This document shows positions 1 to 7,863 of a stretch of DNA of 21,182 nt, piece after piece. Made by a program: the position numbers and the translations under genes. The notes under the pieces were generated by a model. It saw only the letters and a program-made list of their open reading frames with translations, had not been told where the DNA came from and searched no databases. Numbering within the stretch: the first letter of the stretch is position 1; each line of letters opens with the position of its first letter. This DNA is from Stentor coeruleus (lineage: Eukaryota > Ciliophora > Heterotrichea > Heterotrichida > Stentoridae), in contig MPUH01001200.1 of NCBI GenBank assembly GCA_001970955.1, positions 1-21,182 on the forward strand. Reading direction: 5' to 3'.

Positions 1-38
1 CATTATTTCCACTAGAAATTGTATTTTTAGCGCAAATA
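1..38. repeat. 38-bp edge duplication of 209-246
   Basis: Bases 1-38 repeat bases 209-246 exactly and then diverge. The duplicate contains the stop codon of the pseudokinase. No N separates the copies. The likeliest cause is a contig end that folded back into an overlap or broke inside an unresolved tandem repeat. Confidence 0.85.
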
Positions 39-1037
39 AAGAACAGGCTTTTGATTCATAGAGTAGTCCATAAAAAGAAAAGAATCTCGCAAAAATTCCG
101 AGCTCCTGCGAGGAACATCAAGTGACAGTTCAGATATATCCTGTACAATATCTTCATAAGTTTCAATAGGCGTTGATTCAACGAAGCCAACTTCTATAGC
201 AGGATAATCATTATTTCCACTAGAAATTGTATTTTTAGCGCAAATACTCAGTTTTGAATGCGAAAGTATTTCACTAATACTCGGTCTTAATTCAGGATTA
301 ACATTAAGCATCAATTTTATAACCTTACAAAGTTCATCAGAATAATGCTCTTCAAAAGTCCCTTCAAAATTCCCTTTACATATTTTTTCAGCAATTTTTT
401 CCAATGTATCATCATTAAAAAGTCGATCTAAAGTAACCATTTCATACAAAATACACCCTAAAGACCATACTTTCGCTTTTTCTGAATTCTGACTATTTGT
501 TAATATTTCTGGGGATAAATAAGCAAAAATATTCAAAGGTAAATCTAATGCTTGTTCCAAGTCTTTTTCTAAACACAAATATGCAAGTTTTACTTGTTTA
601 AGCCCATCAAATAGGATTTTTTTTGGAGTTAAAGCGTGGGTTTTAGACGAGTTTTGCTCATACGACTTACAAACTTGCATTCCTAACAAGACTTGTTTTA
701 ATACTTTCCATATAAACTCTTCAGGAATTCTAGTGTTTTCGATTTTGTAATCATTAATTAACTCATGTAAATTTCCTTTTTCACAGTATTCCATGACAAT
801 AAATACTTTTTTAGCTTTTAGGTCACTCCATACATCTAAGCATTCAATCAGATGTGGATGTCGAGTATTAGCTAAAAACTCTAATTCTTCAACTAAACTC
901 CCAATTTGCTCATTGGTTAACATTCCTACATCTATTTCTTTGCAAACAAGGATTTCTTTATCTTTTTTTCTTCTTATTTTAGTAATTGGTCCTAATGACC
1001 CTTTAGCAATCGGATAAACTTTTTCGTATTTATCCAT
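27..1037 (-). CDS. NEK-like pseudokinase (336 aa as read, C-terminus uncertain)
   Basis: A protein-kinase fold of about 260 residues is followed by a short tail. Seen: a degenerate glycine loop (residues 10-18), the ATP-site lysine in VCKEI (K33), a hinge like VMEYCEKGNL (81-90), an APE-like SPE (175-177), WSLGCILYEM (191-200) and a conserved late arginine in ELRPSISEIL (R251). The overall pattern is closest to the NEK family. The catalytic loop reads HALTPKKI (134-141) instead of HRDLKPxN, DFG is replaced by AYL (152-154), and the F-helix aspartate before VW is lysine (K189). Both the catalytic base and the metal-binding aspartate are therefore missing, so I infer an inactive scaffold or regulator. 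The start is the first ATG of the frame. The stop at 27-29 lies in a 38-bp sequence duplicated from 209-246, so the last residues may be false and the true gene may run past the window edge. Confidence 0.85.
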   Translation of the reverse strand: MDKYEKVYPIAKGSLGPITKIRRKKDKEILVCKEIDVGMLTNEQIGSLVEELEFLANTRHPHLIECLDVWSDLKAKKVFIVMEYCEKGNLHELINDYKIENTRIPEEFIWKVLKQVLLGMQVCKSYEQNSSKTHALTPKKILFDGLKQVKLAYLCLEKDLEQALDLPLNIFAYLSPEILTNSQNSEKAKVWSLGCILYEMVTLDRLFNDDTLEKIAEKICKGNFEGTFEEHYSDELCKVIKLMLNVNPELRPSISEILSHSKLSICAKNTISSGNNDYPAIEVGFVESTPIETYEDIVQDISELSLDVPRRSSEFLRDSFLFMDYSMNQKPVLYLR

Positions 1038-1191
1038 AAATTATTATAAAAAACATGGTATTTTTATTATAAAATCTGTACGGCTGATTTTAATATAAAA
1101 TAAGATTCATTAATAGTTTTATAGGGGAAACTGTTTTTTTTTTATATGAAAATTCAACTAATATAAAGCTTTTAACTAAAACCTAAGACTT

Positions 1192-2604
1192 TTACTTACG
1201 TGCTTTCTTATAAATAACGAACCCGACTATAGAAACTCCAAGTACCACAGCGACTAACGGCCATAAACTTCTATTTTTTTCCTTCTCATCCTGAATTCTT
1301 GCCCTATTTAAAAACTCAATATCCTCAGGTATTATAATCATCTTAATCTTCTCCTTCACCTCCTGTACACGTTCCTGACACAAAAACAACAATTCTTCAG
1401 GCTTAATAATTTTTTTTATTTCTTGTATATAAAATTTATCCTTTTCCCCTTCAAATTTCTTCAACTCATCAGGGAATATAACTCTTATAATCTCTTGTTT
1501 ATAAACCGTATCTTCTGCACTCAAATGATAAAGTTCTCTAGGATAAATCACTCTTTTAATCTTCTCATGAATGACTATTTTTTGCAAACGATTTAAAAAC
1601 TCCAGTTCTTCAGGGATAATAATTTTTTTAATCTCATTCAAACACTTTTTTTCTTCATCAGGACTTAAAGTTTTAAGTTCATCTGTGTTGATAATTTGAA
1701 TAATAGTTTCTTTTAGACCTTCATCTTCAGGGGTTAAATGATATATGTCTTGTGGGGATATTATTCGTTTAATTTTTTGATGAAAGATATTTTTTTGTAA
1801 TATATTAAGATGATCAAGTTCTTCAGGGACAATAATTTTTAAGATTTCAGTAAGACAAGCTTTTTCTTTTTCTGGACTTAAATGTTTGAGTTCTTCTGGG
1901 TTGATAATTTGAATAATTGTGTTTTTAAGTCCAGCTTCTTCAGGACTAAGGTGTTGAAGTTCTCTTGGGGAAATCACTCTTTTGATTTTTTCTTTTATGA
2001 TGTTTTTTTGGAAGAGGTTTGAACGCTCAAGTTCTTCGGGTTTGATGATTTTTATTATTTTTTTCTCTTTGGTTGGGCTGATTTCGCCAAGGTCTTCAGG
2101 TTCGATGAACTTGAAAATTTTGACTTTCATTTCTTGTTCTTGTGGAGAAAGTATATTTTTTTCAAAACTAGTTTCTTTAAGGTTTTTTTCTTTGTCATCT
2201 AATTTTAGTTCTATTTTATCTGCATGTTTTTTAAATACAGGTTCAGAATATTTTTCATCAATAGCGTCTATGATTTTTTCATTGACTATTTTCTGTCCTT
2301 TATGTTCATCATGAGTATCATCTTTTTTTTCTTCATAACCATGAGGTTGATGAACTGGGTTCTTATCATCATGAGTCTGATTTGATTCTTTTATTACATT
2401 TTTTGATGAGGAGTTGTCAGAGGTTTTGGTTGAGGCTGGGTTTTTTTCGATTTTGTCATCTGGTTCTGATGAACTTGAAGAAGAATTTTTGATTTTTCGC
2501 TCGGAGTCGGCATGGTCTTTGTGTTCTTTTGGCTCTTTAAGAGGGTCTGTTGAGGCTTTGGGTTCTTTATCAGAAGCCTTTACCTTTTTATGACCTTTTT
2601 CCAT
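1192..2604 (-). CDS. Tail-anchored membrane protein with twelve 24-residue repeats (470 aa)
   Basis: I do not recognise the family. Residues 1-160 are highly charged, rich in Lys, Asp, Glu, Ser and His, and probably disordered. From residue 166 to 429 a motif of the form I-I-x-P-[ED/RQ]-[ED]-[LI] recurs twelve times, starting at 166, 186, 210, 233, 257, 281, 304, 328, 352, 375, 399 and 423. The spacing follows a 24-23-24 rhythm. Three units make a 71-residue super-repeat, present at 199-269, 270-340 and 341-411, with a partial fourth copy at 412-435. A single hydrophobic helix (about 447-465) followed by KKARK ends the protein, as in tail-anchored proteins that face the cytosol. Each unit is probably helical, with the proline capping a helix. 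Target membrane and partner are unknown. No intron is needed. Confidence 0.8.
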   Translation of the reverse strand: MEKGHKKVKASDKEPKASTDPLKEPKEHKDHADSERKIKNSSSSSSEPDDKIEKNPASTKTSDNSSSKNVIKESNQTHDDKNPVHQPHGYEEKKDDTHDEHKGQKIVNEKIIDAIDEKYSEPVFKKHADKIELKLDDKEKNLKETSFEKNILSPQEQEMKVKIFKFIEPEDLGEISPTKEKKIIKIIKPEELERSNLFQKNIIKEKIKRVISPRELQHLSPEEAGLKNTIIQIINPEELKHLSPEKEKACLTEILKIIVPEELDHLNILQKNIFHQKIKRIISPQDIYHLTPEDEGLKETIIQIINTDELKTLSPDEEKKCLNEIKKIIIPEELEFLNRLQKIVIHEKIKRVIYPRELYHLSAEDTVYKQEIIRVIFPDELKKFEGEKDKFYIQEIKKIIKPEELLFLCQERVQEVKEKIKMIIIPEDIEFLNRARIQDEKEKNRSLWPLVAVVLGVSIVGFVIYKKARK

Positions 2605-2727
2605 ATTATTTCATCTAATGATAGGAATATAATCTTTTGATAGGTATTGGATATAATATAAATTTAGTATAATATTATTTCACCCAATTATAGGAATATA
2701 AGCTTTGATAGATATTGGATATTATAT
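2603..2727. repeat. Imperfect direct repeat of about 56 bp upstream of the 1192-2604 gene
   Basis: Bases 2603-2659 and 2672-2727 align with about six substitutions and one gap. The first copy overlaps the start codon of the repeat-protein gene. No N lies between them, and they are diverged, so they look like a true local duplication. Function is unknown. Confidence 0.7.
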
Positions 2728-3081
2728 GGACTTAATAAATATTATTACTATTATTAACAATAACATATTTTTTAATCTGATTAAAACCTTTAGAGAAATG
2801 AATAATAATTTACTTCAAAAGTATTTGGCAAATTTAAGAAAAGGCTTAAAAAATAAATAATTTACTATTAATAAATGCAATCCTATAAAATTTTAGACAA
2901 AAAAATCAAATAAAAAGTCAAATCTATCATTAAAATCCTTATTTTCATATGCTACTTCACATCAAAATATATCCTATAAAAACTCATTTCTATATACCTC
3001 ACCTTTAAATCCTCTTTCAATCCAAAACTCACTCTTATCCTATCAAAACTAATATTCATCATAACTTCTTATAAACCAAAA
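2605..3081. other. Divergent intergenic region, no gene seen
   Basis: This AT-rich spacer lies between the start codons of the repeat protein (-) and TVP23 (+). It holds the direct repeat at 2603-2727. From about 2870 to 3081 it is C-rich and G-poor on the TVP23 coding strand, as are several other 5' flanks in the window. No RNA gene or long frame was found. Confidence 0.6.
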
Positions 3082-3660
3082 ATGGAAGGAGGATCTGAGG
3101 CAAACCCAGCAGCCCAAGGAGGGCTTCAATCAATCCTAATGCGTTCAGGTCACCCAATAGCTTTAGTTTTCCATTACACTTTCAAAATCCTAGCAATCGT
3201 ATGTTACTTCTTTCTAGACATCTTTGTGTCAAATTCAACAGTCTCATTCATAGTCATCCTCATACTATGTTGTGCTGATTTCTGGACTGTCCAAAACATA
3301 ACTGGAAGGCTTCTTGTTGCTTTAAGATGGAGAAACAAAGTAAATGATGATGGTTCTGAGCAATGGGTATTTGAAAGTTTAGCAGAAAAACATGAAAATA
3401 ATCGTATTGATTCTTGGGGTTTTTGGCTTGGACTTTATGGATATGTTGGAGTATGGGCTATTTTACTTTTGGCTAATATTTTAACCTTAAGTCCATTTGG
3501 TGTAAGAATTATTTAGAGCATACAAGCCCTTGTGTGTTTGATTCTTGGAGGAGTTAATCTTTATGGATATATGATGTGTAGGAAAGACCATTTACAGAAA
3601 ATCAGCGCTGCGGGGAATATTTTAGGAGCATTTAAGTTTGGAGCTGAAGCTAAGGTGTGA
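3082..3660 (+). CDS. TVP23: TVP23 family Golgi membrane protein (187 aa, spliced)
   Basis: TVP23/FAM18 proteins are small multi-pass proteins of the late Golgi that act in vesicle traffic. Seen: HPIALVFHYTFK, then CADFWTVQNITGRLLVALRW and WVFESL, all close to the family signature, then WLGLYGYVGVWAILLLANIL. The open frame seems to stop after residue 144. A 15-nt intron at 3502-3516 removes that stop and joins exon 2, which supplies the expected last membrane segment ending in GGVNLYGYMMCRK. Exons are 3082-3501 and 3517-3660, in phase 0. About four membrane helices are visible (near residues 27-47, 52-66, 115-137 and 141-160). The total of 187 aa matches the family length. The stop is TGA. The start is the first ATG, with a typical acidic, glycine-rich N-terminus. 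Confidence 0.93.
3502..3516 (+). other. 15-nt intron in TVP23
   Basis: The sequence is GTAAGAATTATTTAG, in phase 0. Retention gives an immediate in-frame TAG. Removal joins two exons that both match TVP23 across the junction. Confidence 0.93.
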
Positions 3661-4138
3661 TTAGTTAGAGTAATAAAAAGATTTTTATATAGAGATGAAT
3701 AAAGGTATAGGGTATAAGATTAGTTTTAAAATAGATGGGGTAAGGAAGATCATTTTGGATTTTAAGAAAGTTTTGGGTGTAAGAATTAGGATTTGATTTT
3801 GAGAGGCTTTGTGTTATGATGTTGGAGGAATAAGATTATTTGTGTGTGTATTTTTTTTTTTTGGAGATAGTTCGGTTTGGGAGTTGGGATATTTTGGATA
3901 TTATGATTTTATTAGGATGTGAATAAGATTTTGTGTTGTGATAAAAATTGTTTAATATTTGCATATAATACAACCTCCCACAAATCCAAAAAAAAATATC
4001 CCTTATCAGCAAAAAAATCCTATTTACTTATAATTCCAACCAAATTAAACATGCCTATATCCTTTAAAAAATAATAATATAAATATCTCACACATTCAAA
4101 ATTACAATCTTAATTTCCATAATATGCTAAATTTCCTA
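3661..4138. other. Convergent intergenic region with a sharp strand-composition switch
   Basis: This spacer lies between the ends of TVP23 (+) and VAP (-). Up to about 3960 the top strand is G-rich and nearly C-free, with a T tract near 3850-3862. From about 3970 it turns C-rich and G-poor. Each half is G-rich on the strand of the gene it follows. No coding region was seen. Confidence 0.6.
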
Positions 4139-4912
4139 TCACAATATATAATATCCTATTAAAAAAGTGAAAAGAAAAGCCCCGATCAAATGAAAAATAC
4201 TATATTTCCCTACCGTCTCATGAGTTAACAGTTCCAACTCCCTACTAAATTTCAGTTTATTATTAGTAGTTTCAATTTCATGTTTCAGTCCATCAATAGT
4301 TGTATTTAACTCAGTAACTTTAGCATTTAATGCAACTTTATTTTTATCCGTATTAAGTAAAATTGCTTTTCCCAAATCAGTTACAGTTAATGGTTTCTTT
4401 GGTTTTTCCGTACTAGTTTCTTCTTTTGGAGGTTCAGTAAATTGAAAAGTTACTTTAGAATTTCTTAAGCTTTGAAAATTTTCATCAAAATTTAGACCTT
4501 CAGGTTCTTGCTGATCTTTTGGATCTTTAATTTCTTCTTTTATTGGTGAAGGCTCTGATTCAACAAGCTTTGCGGCAATTTTGTATTCTTCAACACCTGG
4601 ACTTGACCAATTTGGTGAGATCATTTCTGTGCATGTTTTAGCTTGGATAAGAAATTTATGGCTTTTTTGTAAGGCTAAGTCGAAGTTAACTAAATTTATT
4701 TTTAAAGTCACTGATAAATTTGTTTTGATTGTTCCTGAGGTTGGAGTTACTAAGAAATCTTTAGGGGATGAGGTCTTAACTTTAAATGCAACAACACTAG
4801 CGGATTTGTTGGTTAAGGTTAATGAGCTCTCACCTTTGTTTCTTTCAAATACTAGTAAGTCATTAGGATTTAGTTGTAATAGAAAAGACCTGAATAAAAG
4901 TTACTCAGCCAT
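4139..4912 (-). CDS. VAP-family MSP-domain ER contact-site protein (252 aa, spliced)
   Basis: VAP proteins are tail-anchored in the ER and bind FFAT-motif proteins at membrane contact sites. Exon 1 is only 8 nt (4905-4912, encoding Met-Ala and part of Glu). A 15-nt intron (4890-4904) follows, then exon 2 (4139-4889). Seen: an MSP domain at about residues 5-112, including LNPNDLLVFERN, the VAP hallmark FKVKTSSPKDFLVTPTSGTI (38-57) and KSHKFLIQAK. A Pro/Glu-rich linker follows, then a coiled coil (about 185-225) and a C-terminal membrane helix reaching the last residue (about 236-252). Reading exon 2 without splicing leaves no ATG ahead of the MSP domain, which is why the tiny first exon is needed. 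Length matches animal VAPs (about 240-250 aa). The stop is TGA. Confidence 0.92.
4890..4904 (-). other. 15-nt intron in the VAP gene
   Basis: On the minus strand it reads GTAACTTTTATTCAG, in phase 2. It lies only 8 nt after the start codon begins. Retention yields Met-Ala-Glu and then TAA. Splicing opens the MSP domain in frame. Confidence 0.9.
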
Positions 4913-4968
4913 AGAAATCAATTATTATGTCATCCTTTTACATAAAATTTAATATAACAAACTAAATT
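4913..4968. promoter_or_regulatory. 56-bp divergent promoter region between VAP and the first paralogue
   Basis: Only 56 bp separate the two start codons (68 bp if the paralogue begins at 4981). Both 5' UTRs and core promoter contacts must fit here or overlap the genes. The stretch is AT-rich, and I see no recognisable element. Confidence 0.5.
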
Positions 4969-6072
4969 ATGTCTATAAATATGCAATCCAATTTATCAAG
5001 CCTAACTCAATTCTCAATACCAAACTCGCCTGAAATCATCGCAATAAGGCAATTTCAAGATCCTTCTTTATATAAAACCATAGGCATTTTGATACTAAAA
5101 CTCTTAGCAAGATTCAGAAGAAATAAAAATATCGTCAATCACTTGCACAATGCTTTAAAAATTTTTCAAAAGGAAATCAATGAAAACATACCCTCAAACA
5201 TCGCATATACAAATTATTTTATTAAGTTGGCTGATTATATTGTAGCAATGGATAATGAAACAAATGCATTTTTTCATATAAACGAAGGTCTTAATAACAG
5301 TCAATTTTTAGCTTGTATTGAACTTGCTATAAAAGGTTTATTGAGTACTTTAACTAAAGAAAAAAATTTAATACCCGATTTTAATGATACCAAAGATTTC
5401 GAAATCAATAATTCAACTCTCTTTACTGCTTTAATGAACAAATTTGGAATTGCAACAAAACTCTACTACATTAATACCCAGCCTGAAACTTTTTATCCAG
5501 CAAGAATGAGTACTTATCCTCTTATGCATATTTTATTCAATCAAAGTGAAAACAATGGAATAGTTACTAAATCATATTATGAAGTTTATACTGATGAATT
5601 ATTTAAGATAGAATCTAATAACAATATTACAGCTAATGAACTTGAAGCATATCCTTTTTCATATTCAAATAAAGAAAGTCGTTTTTTATCCCAAAGTCTT
5701 ACAATTCAAAAGCCTATACTTCAAGTTACTATACCAGCATCATTACTTGATGATTTACTTAATGAAATTATGAGAGTTAATAATAATACTATGCCTTCTC
5801 AAATATATCAAATGATGAAACCTTTTGCTGATAATTCTAAAACAATATTAAATTTAGCTTCATTTAGAAGAGCAACTTTACAGAAGAATTCAGATACTTT
5901 TTATGCATGCAATATATGTGGTTTTGATAGAGAAACAAGCTTTTTCTTATATGATAAGTGCAAAAATTGTAAAGTTTGTAAGAATTGCAGAAAGCTATCG
6001 TTGGACCAATGTAAGGCATGCTTTAGATATTATGATGATAGTGAAAAGTTTATTTTTAATAATAGTCAGTAA
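4969..6072 (+). CDS. Paralogue 1: otubain/OTU-like protein with eight-Cys finger (367 aa)
   Basis: First of three tandem homologues. Seen: an N-terminal segment RQFQDPSLYKTIGILILKLL (27-46) aligning with the otubain region around the catalytic Cys, but with Ser33 in its place. YPLMHILFNQ (183-192) and SYYEVYTDEL (202-211) sit where otubains have their C-terminal strand and His motif, here without the His. A compact finger at the C-terminus has cysteines 314, 317, 331, 334, 337, 340, 348 and 351. The pattern is C-x2-C-x13-C-x2-C-x2-C-x2-C-x7-C-x2-C, enough for two zinc ions. I infer a non-catalytic ubiquitin-pathway protein with a RING-like finger, but the fold call is weak. Paralogue 2 starts with MQSN, which matches Met5 here, so the true start may be the ATG at 4981. 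No intron was seen. Confidence 0.8.
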   Translation: MSINMQSNLSSLTQFSIPNSPEIIAIRQFQDPSLYKTIGILILKLLARFRRNKNIVNHLHNALKIFQKEINENIPSNIAYTNYFIKLADYIVAMDNETNAFFHINEGLNNSQFLACIELAIKGLLSTLTKEKNLIPDFNDTKDFEINNSTLFTALMNKFGIATKLYYINTQPETFYPARMSTYPLMHILFNQSENNGIVTKSYYEVYTDELFKIESNNNITANELEAYPFSYSNKESRFLSQSLTIQKPILQVTIPASLLDDLLNEIMRVNNNTMPSQIYQMMKPFADNSKTILNLASFRRATLQKNSDTFYACNICGFDRETSFFLYDKCKNCKVCKNCRKLSLDQCKACFRYYDDSEKFIFNNSQ

Positions 6073-6264
6073 GGTAGAAGGTTTTTGGTTTTAAATTTGA
6101 AGTATTTATGATAACTATAGTGTTTTAATTAATAAATATAGTTTAGAATATATGTTTAAATTTTTGATAAAAAGTAATTTGAAAATTATATACTTTTTTA
6201 TGTTTGTTTAAAATATACTCATAGGATTTCATAATACAATCAATTGTATAAATCAGATGATTTT

Positions 6265-6353
6265 ATTTATATTTTTAAACAGCATATACCTTTTTATTTA
6301 GCCATATGNATTTATATTTTTAAACAGCATATACCTTTTTATTTAGCCATATG
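6265..6353. repeat. Single-N scaffold join with 44-bp duplicated flanks
   Basis: Bases 6265-6308 and 6310-6353 are identical and separated by one N at 6309. It lies in the 5' flank of paralogue 2. This is read as an unmerged contig overlap, so the true spacer between paralogues 1 and 2 is about 45 bp shorter. Confidence 0.9.
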
Positions 6354-6369
6354 CTTATAATTATATAAT

Positions 6370-7353
6370 ATGCAATCAAATATCTTGCAAGAATTTTCTT
6401 TTACTATACCAAGTTGTTCTGAAATCACAATCTTAAGGCAATTTCAAGAACCTTCCTTATATCAAGCAATAGGAATATCATTATTAAAGCTAATTGCAAG
6501 ATACATAAGATATAAGGATCTCCAAAGTAAATTATATACAACTTTTCAAGATTTAAAAAATGAGATTATAAATTGTTTGCCTTCATATAAACCATTTATA
6601 GACTATTATTACCAAGCTATTGATCTAATTTTAAAATATGATAACGAAGTGCTAGCATTTAAAACTATAAACGAATGGAATCTTTTAGATGGTTTTCATC
6701 AATGGATTTCTGTAGCAATCAAAGGATTACTTCTTATAATTACTAAGAAATATGATGACGTCAAACTAGATTTGGAAAATGATAAAAATTTCAGTAAAAA
6801 CAACTTTGCAATATTCACTTCTCTTATGAATGCATTCAATATTGCAATTAAACTCTATTTCTTCAATAATCAACCTGAAACTTTTTATCCAAACAAAATC
6901 GGTATATATCCTTTTATGCATATCCTATTCAATGAAGTAGAAAATAATATGCTTACTTTTAATGCTTATATAGAAGTTTATACTAATGAATTATATAAAC
7001 TAGAAATTGAAAATACTATATCTGTTCAACAACTTGAAATATATCCTTTTTCATATTCTAATGAACCTAAAATTCCTGTTGGAACTGAAGTTTCTCTACC
7101 GGCTTTGGTTTTAGATATTTTACTTTTTGAAATTATAAAAACTGGTAATGAACTCCCTATCAAAATATCACAAAAAATTAAAACTTTAGCTGGTAAAAGT
7201 GAAGGTATAGCAACTTTACCTTCACTTAAAAATAAAATAATAGGGAATTCAATCATTGCTCAAGTTTGTGATGTATGTAGAGAAGTTAAAGATATAAAAT
7301 ATTTCCCGATTAGTTCTTTTAGAAATTGTGAAGCTTGCATTAAAAATAGATAA
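6370..7353 (+). CDS. Paralogue 2: otubain/OTU-like protein with truncated finger (327 aa)
   Basis: This is the closest relative of paralogue 1. Shared blocks are MQSN at the start, ILRQFQEPSLYQAIGISLLK (21-40), AIKGLL (116-121), NNQPETFYP (166-174), YPFMHILFN (180-188), YIEVYTNELYKLE (200-212) and LEIYPFSYSN (222-231). As in paralogue 1, the position of the otubain nucleophile is Ser (S29) and no His precedes the YIEVY strand. The C-terminal finger keeps only its first four cysteines (300, 303, 320 and 323) and the protein stops four residues after the last. The bases after the stop encode no further CxxC in any frame I checked, so the missing half is a real loss, not a missed intron. It probably binds one zinc or none. 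Function is unknown. Confidence 0.8.
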   Translation: MQSNILQEFSFTIPSCSEITILRQFQEPSLYQAIGISLLKLIARYIRYKDLQSKLYTTFQDLKNEIINCLPSYKPFIDYYYQAIDLILKYDNEVLAFKTINEWNLLDGFHQWISVAIKGLLLIITKKYDDVKLDLENDKNFSKNNFAIFTSLMNAFNIAIKLYFFNNQPETFYPNKIGIYPFMHILFNEVENNMLTFNAYIEVYTNELYKLEIENTISVQQLEIYPFSYSNEPKIPVGTEVSLPALVLDILLFEIIKTGNELPIKISQKIKTLAGKSEGIATLPSLKNKIIGNSIIAQVCDVCREVKDIKYFPISSFRNCEACIKNR

Positions 7354-7863
7354 TGAGATTTTTTTATAATGATAAGAGATTTTAGAATTATTTAGGAAGA
7401 GAAAGGGTTAAATTTATAGAGTTTTATTATGAGTTTTTTAGAAGATTTAGTTTGAGTTTTTAAATATGATAAAGATTTAGATGTGAAGATAATGTTGGAA
7501 TAGATGAATTTACAAGGCTATTAGAAATGGAAATTTGTAATACTAATATATATAATCATAGCAAGAAAATGAAGTGATTAGGATTTTTTAAAAATAACAG
7601 GAAAAGATTTATTGACAAAAATATTAGAGATGATAAAATTATAACTTAACGAATAAATATTGGGAAAACATTCAATATTTGATTTAAAGAAACTAGGCTG
7701 CAGGATTTTTGTATTTGGCTAAATACCTAAGCTTATTTGCTGAAATTTTTTATATATAAAGAGAAGCATGCTTACACACCGAAAATCAATATACAATTTT
7801 TAAAAGTACTTAAATATATTTTAACATATAAGCATTATAAGTTGCATATAAAATTGTCTATAA
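7354..7863. other. Intergenic region, no gene seen
   Basis: This AT-rich spacer separates paralogues 2 and 3. The first 250 bases are G- and A-rich with few C. No frame continues the missing finger of paralogue 2, and I found no RNA gene. Confidence 0.55.

Noticed and set aside
1192..2604. A CRISPR-like or satellite array from the regular DNA repeats
   Set aside because: The period is 71 codons in a continuous reading frame with synonymous drift, so these are protein repeats; the source is also eukaryotic.
3658..3720. UGA read as an amino acid (Blepharisma-type code)
   Set aside because: TVP23 and VAP end at TGA at the length expected for their families, and TGG serves for Trp in all genes.
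4139..4711. VAP gene starting at a GTG near 4711
   Set aside because: That start cuts the MSP domain in half. Splicing a 15-nt intron gives an ATG start and the complete domain.
4581..4952. Open frame of 123 codons on the + strand
   Set aside because: It lies antisense to the VAP MSP domain, which has clear homology on the minus strand, and it resembles no protein.
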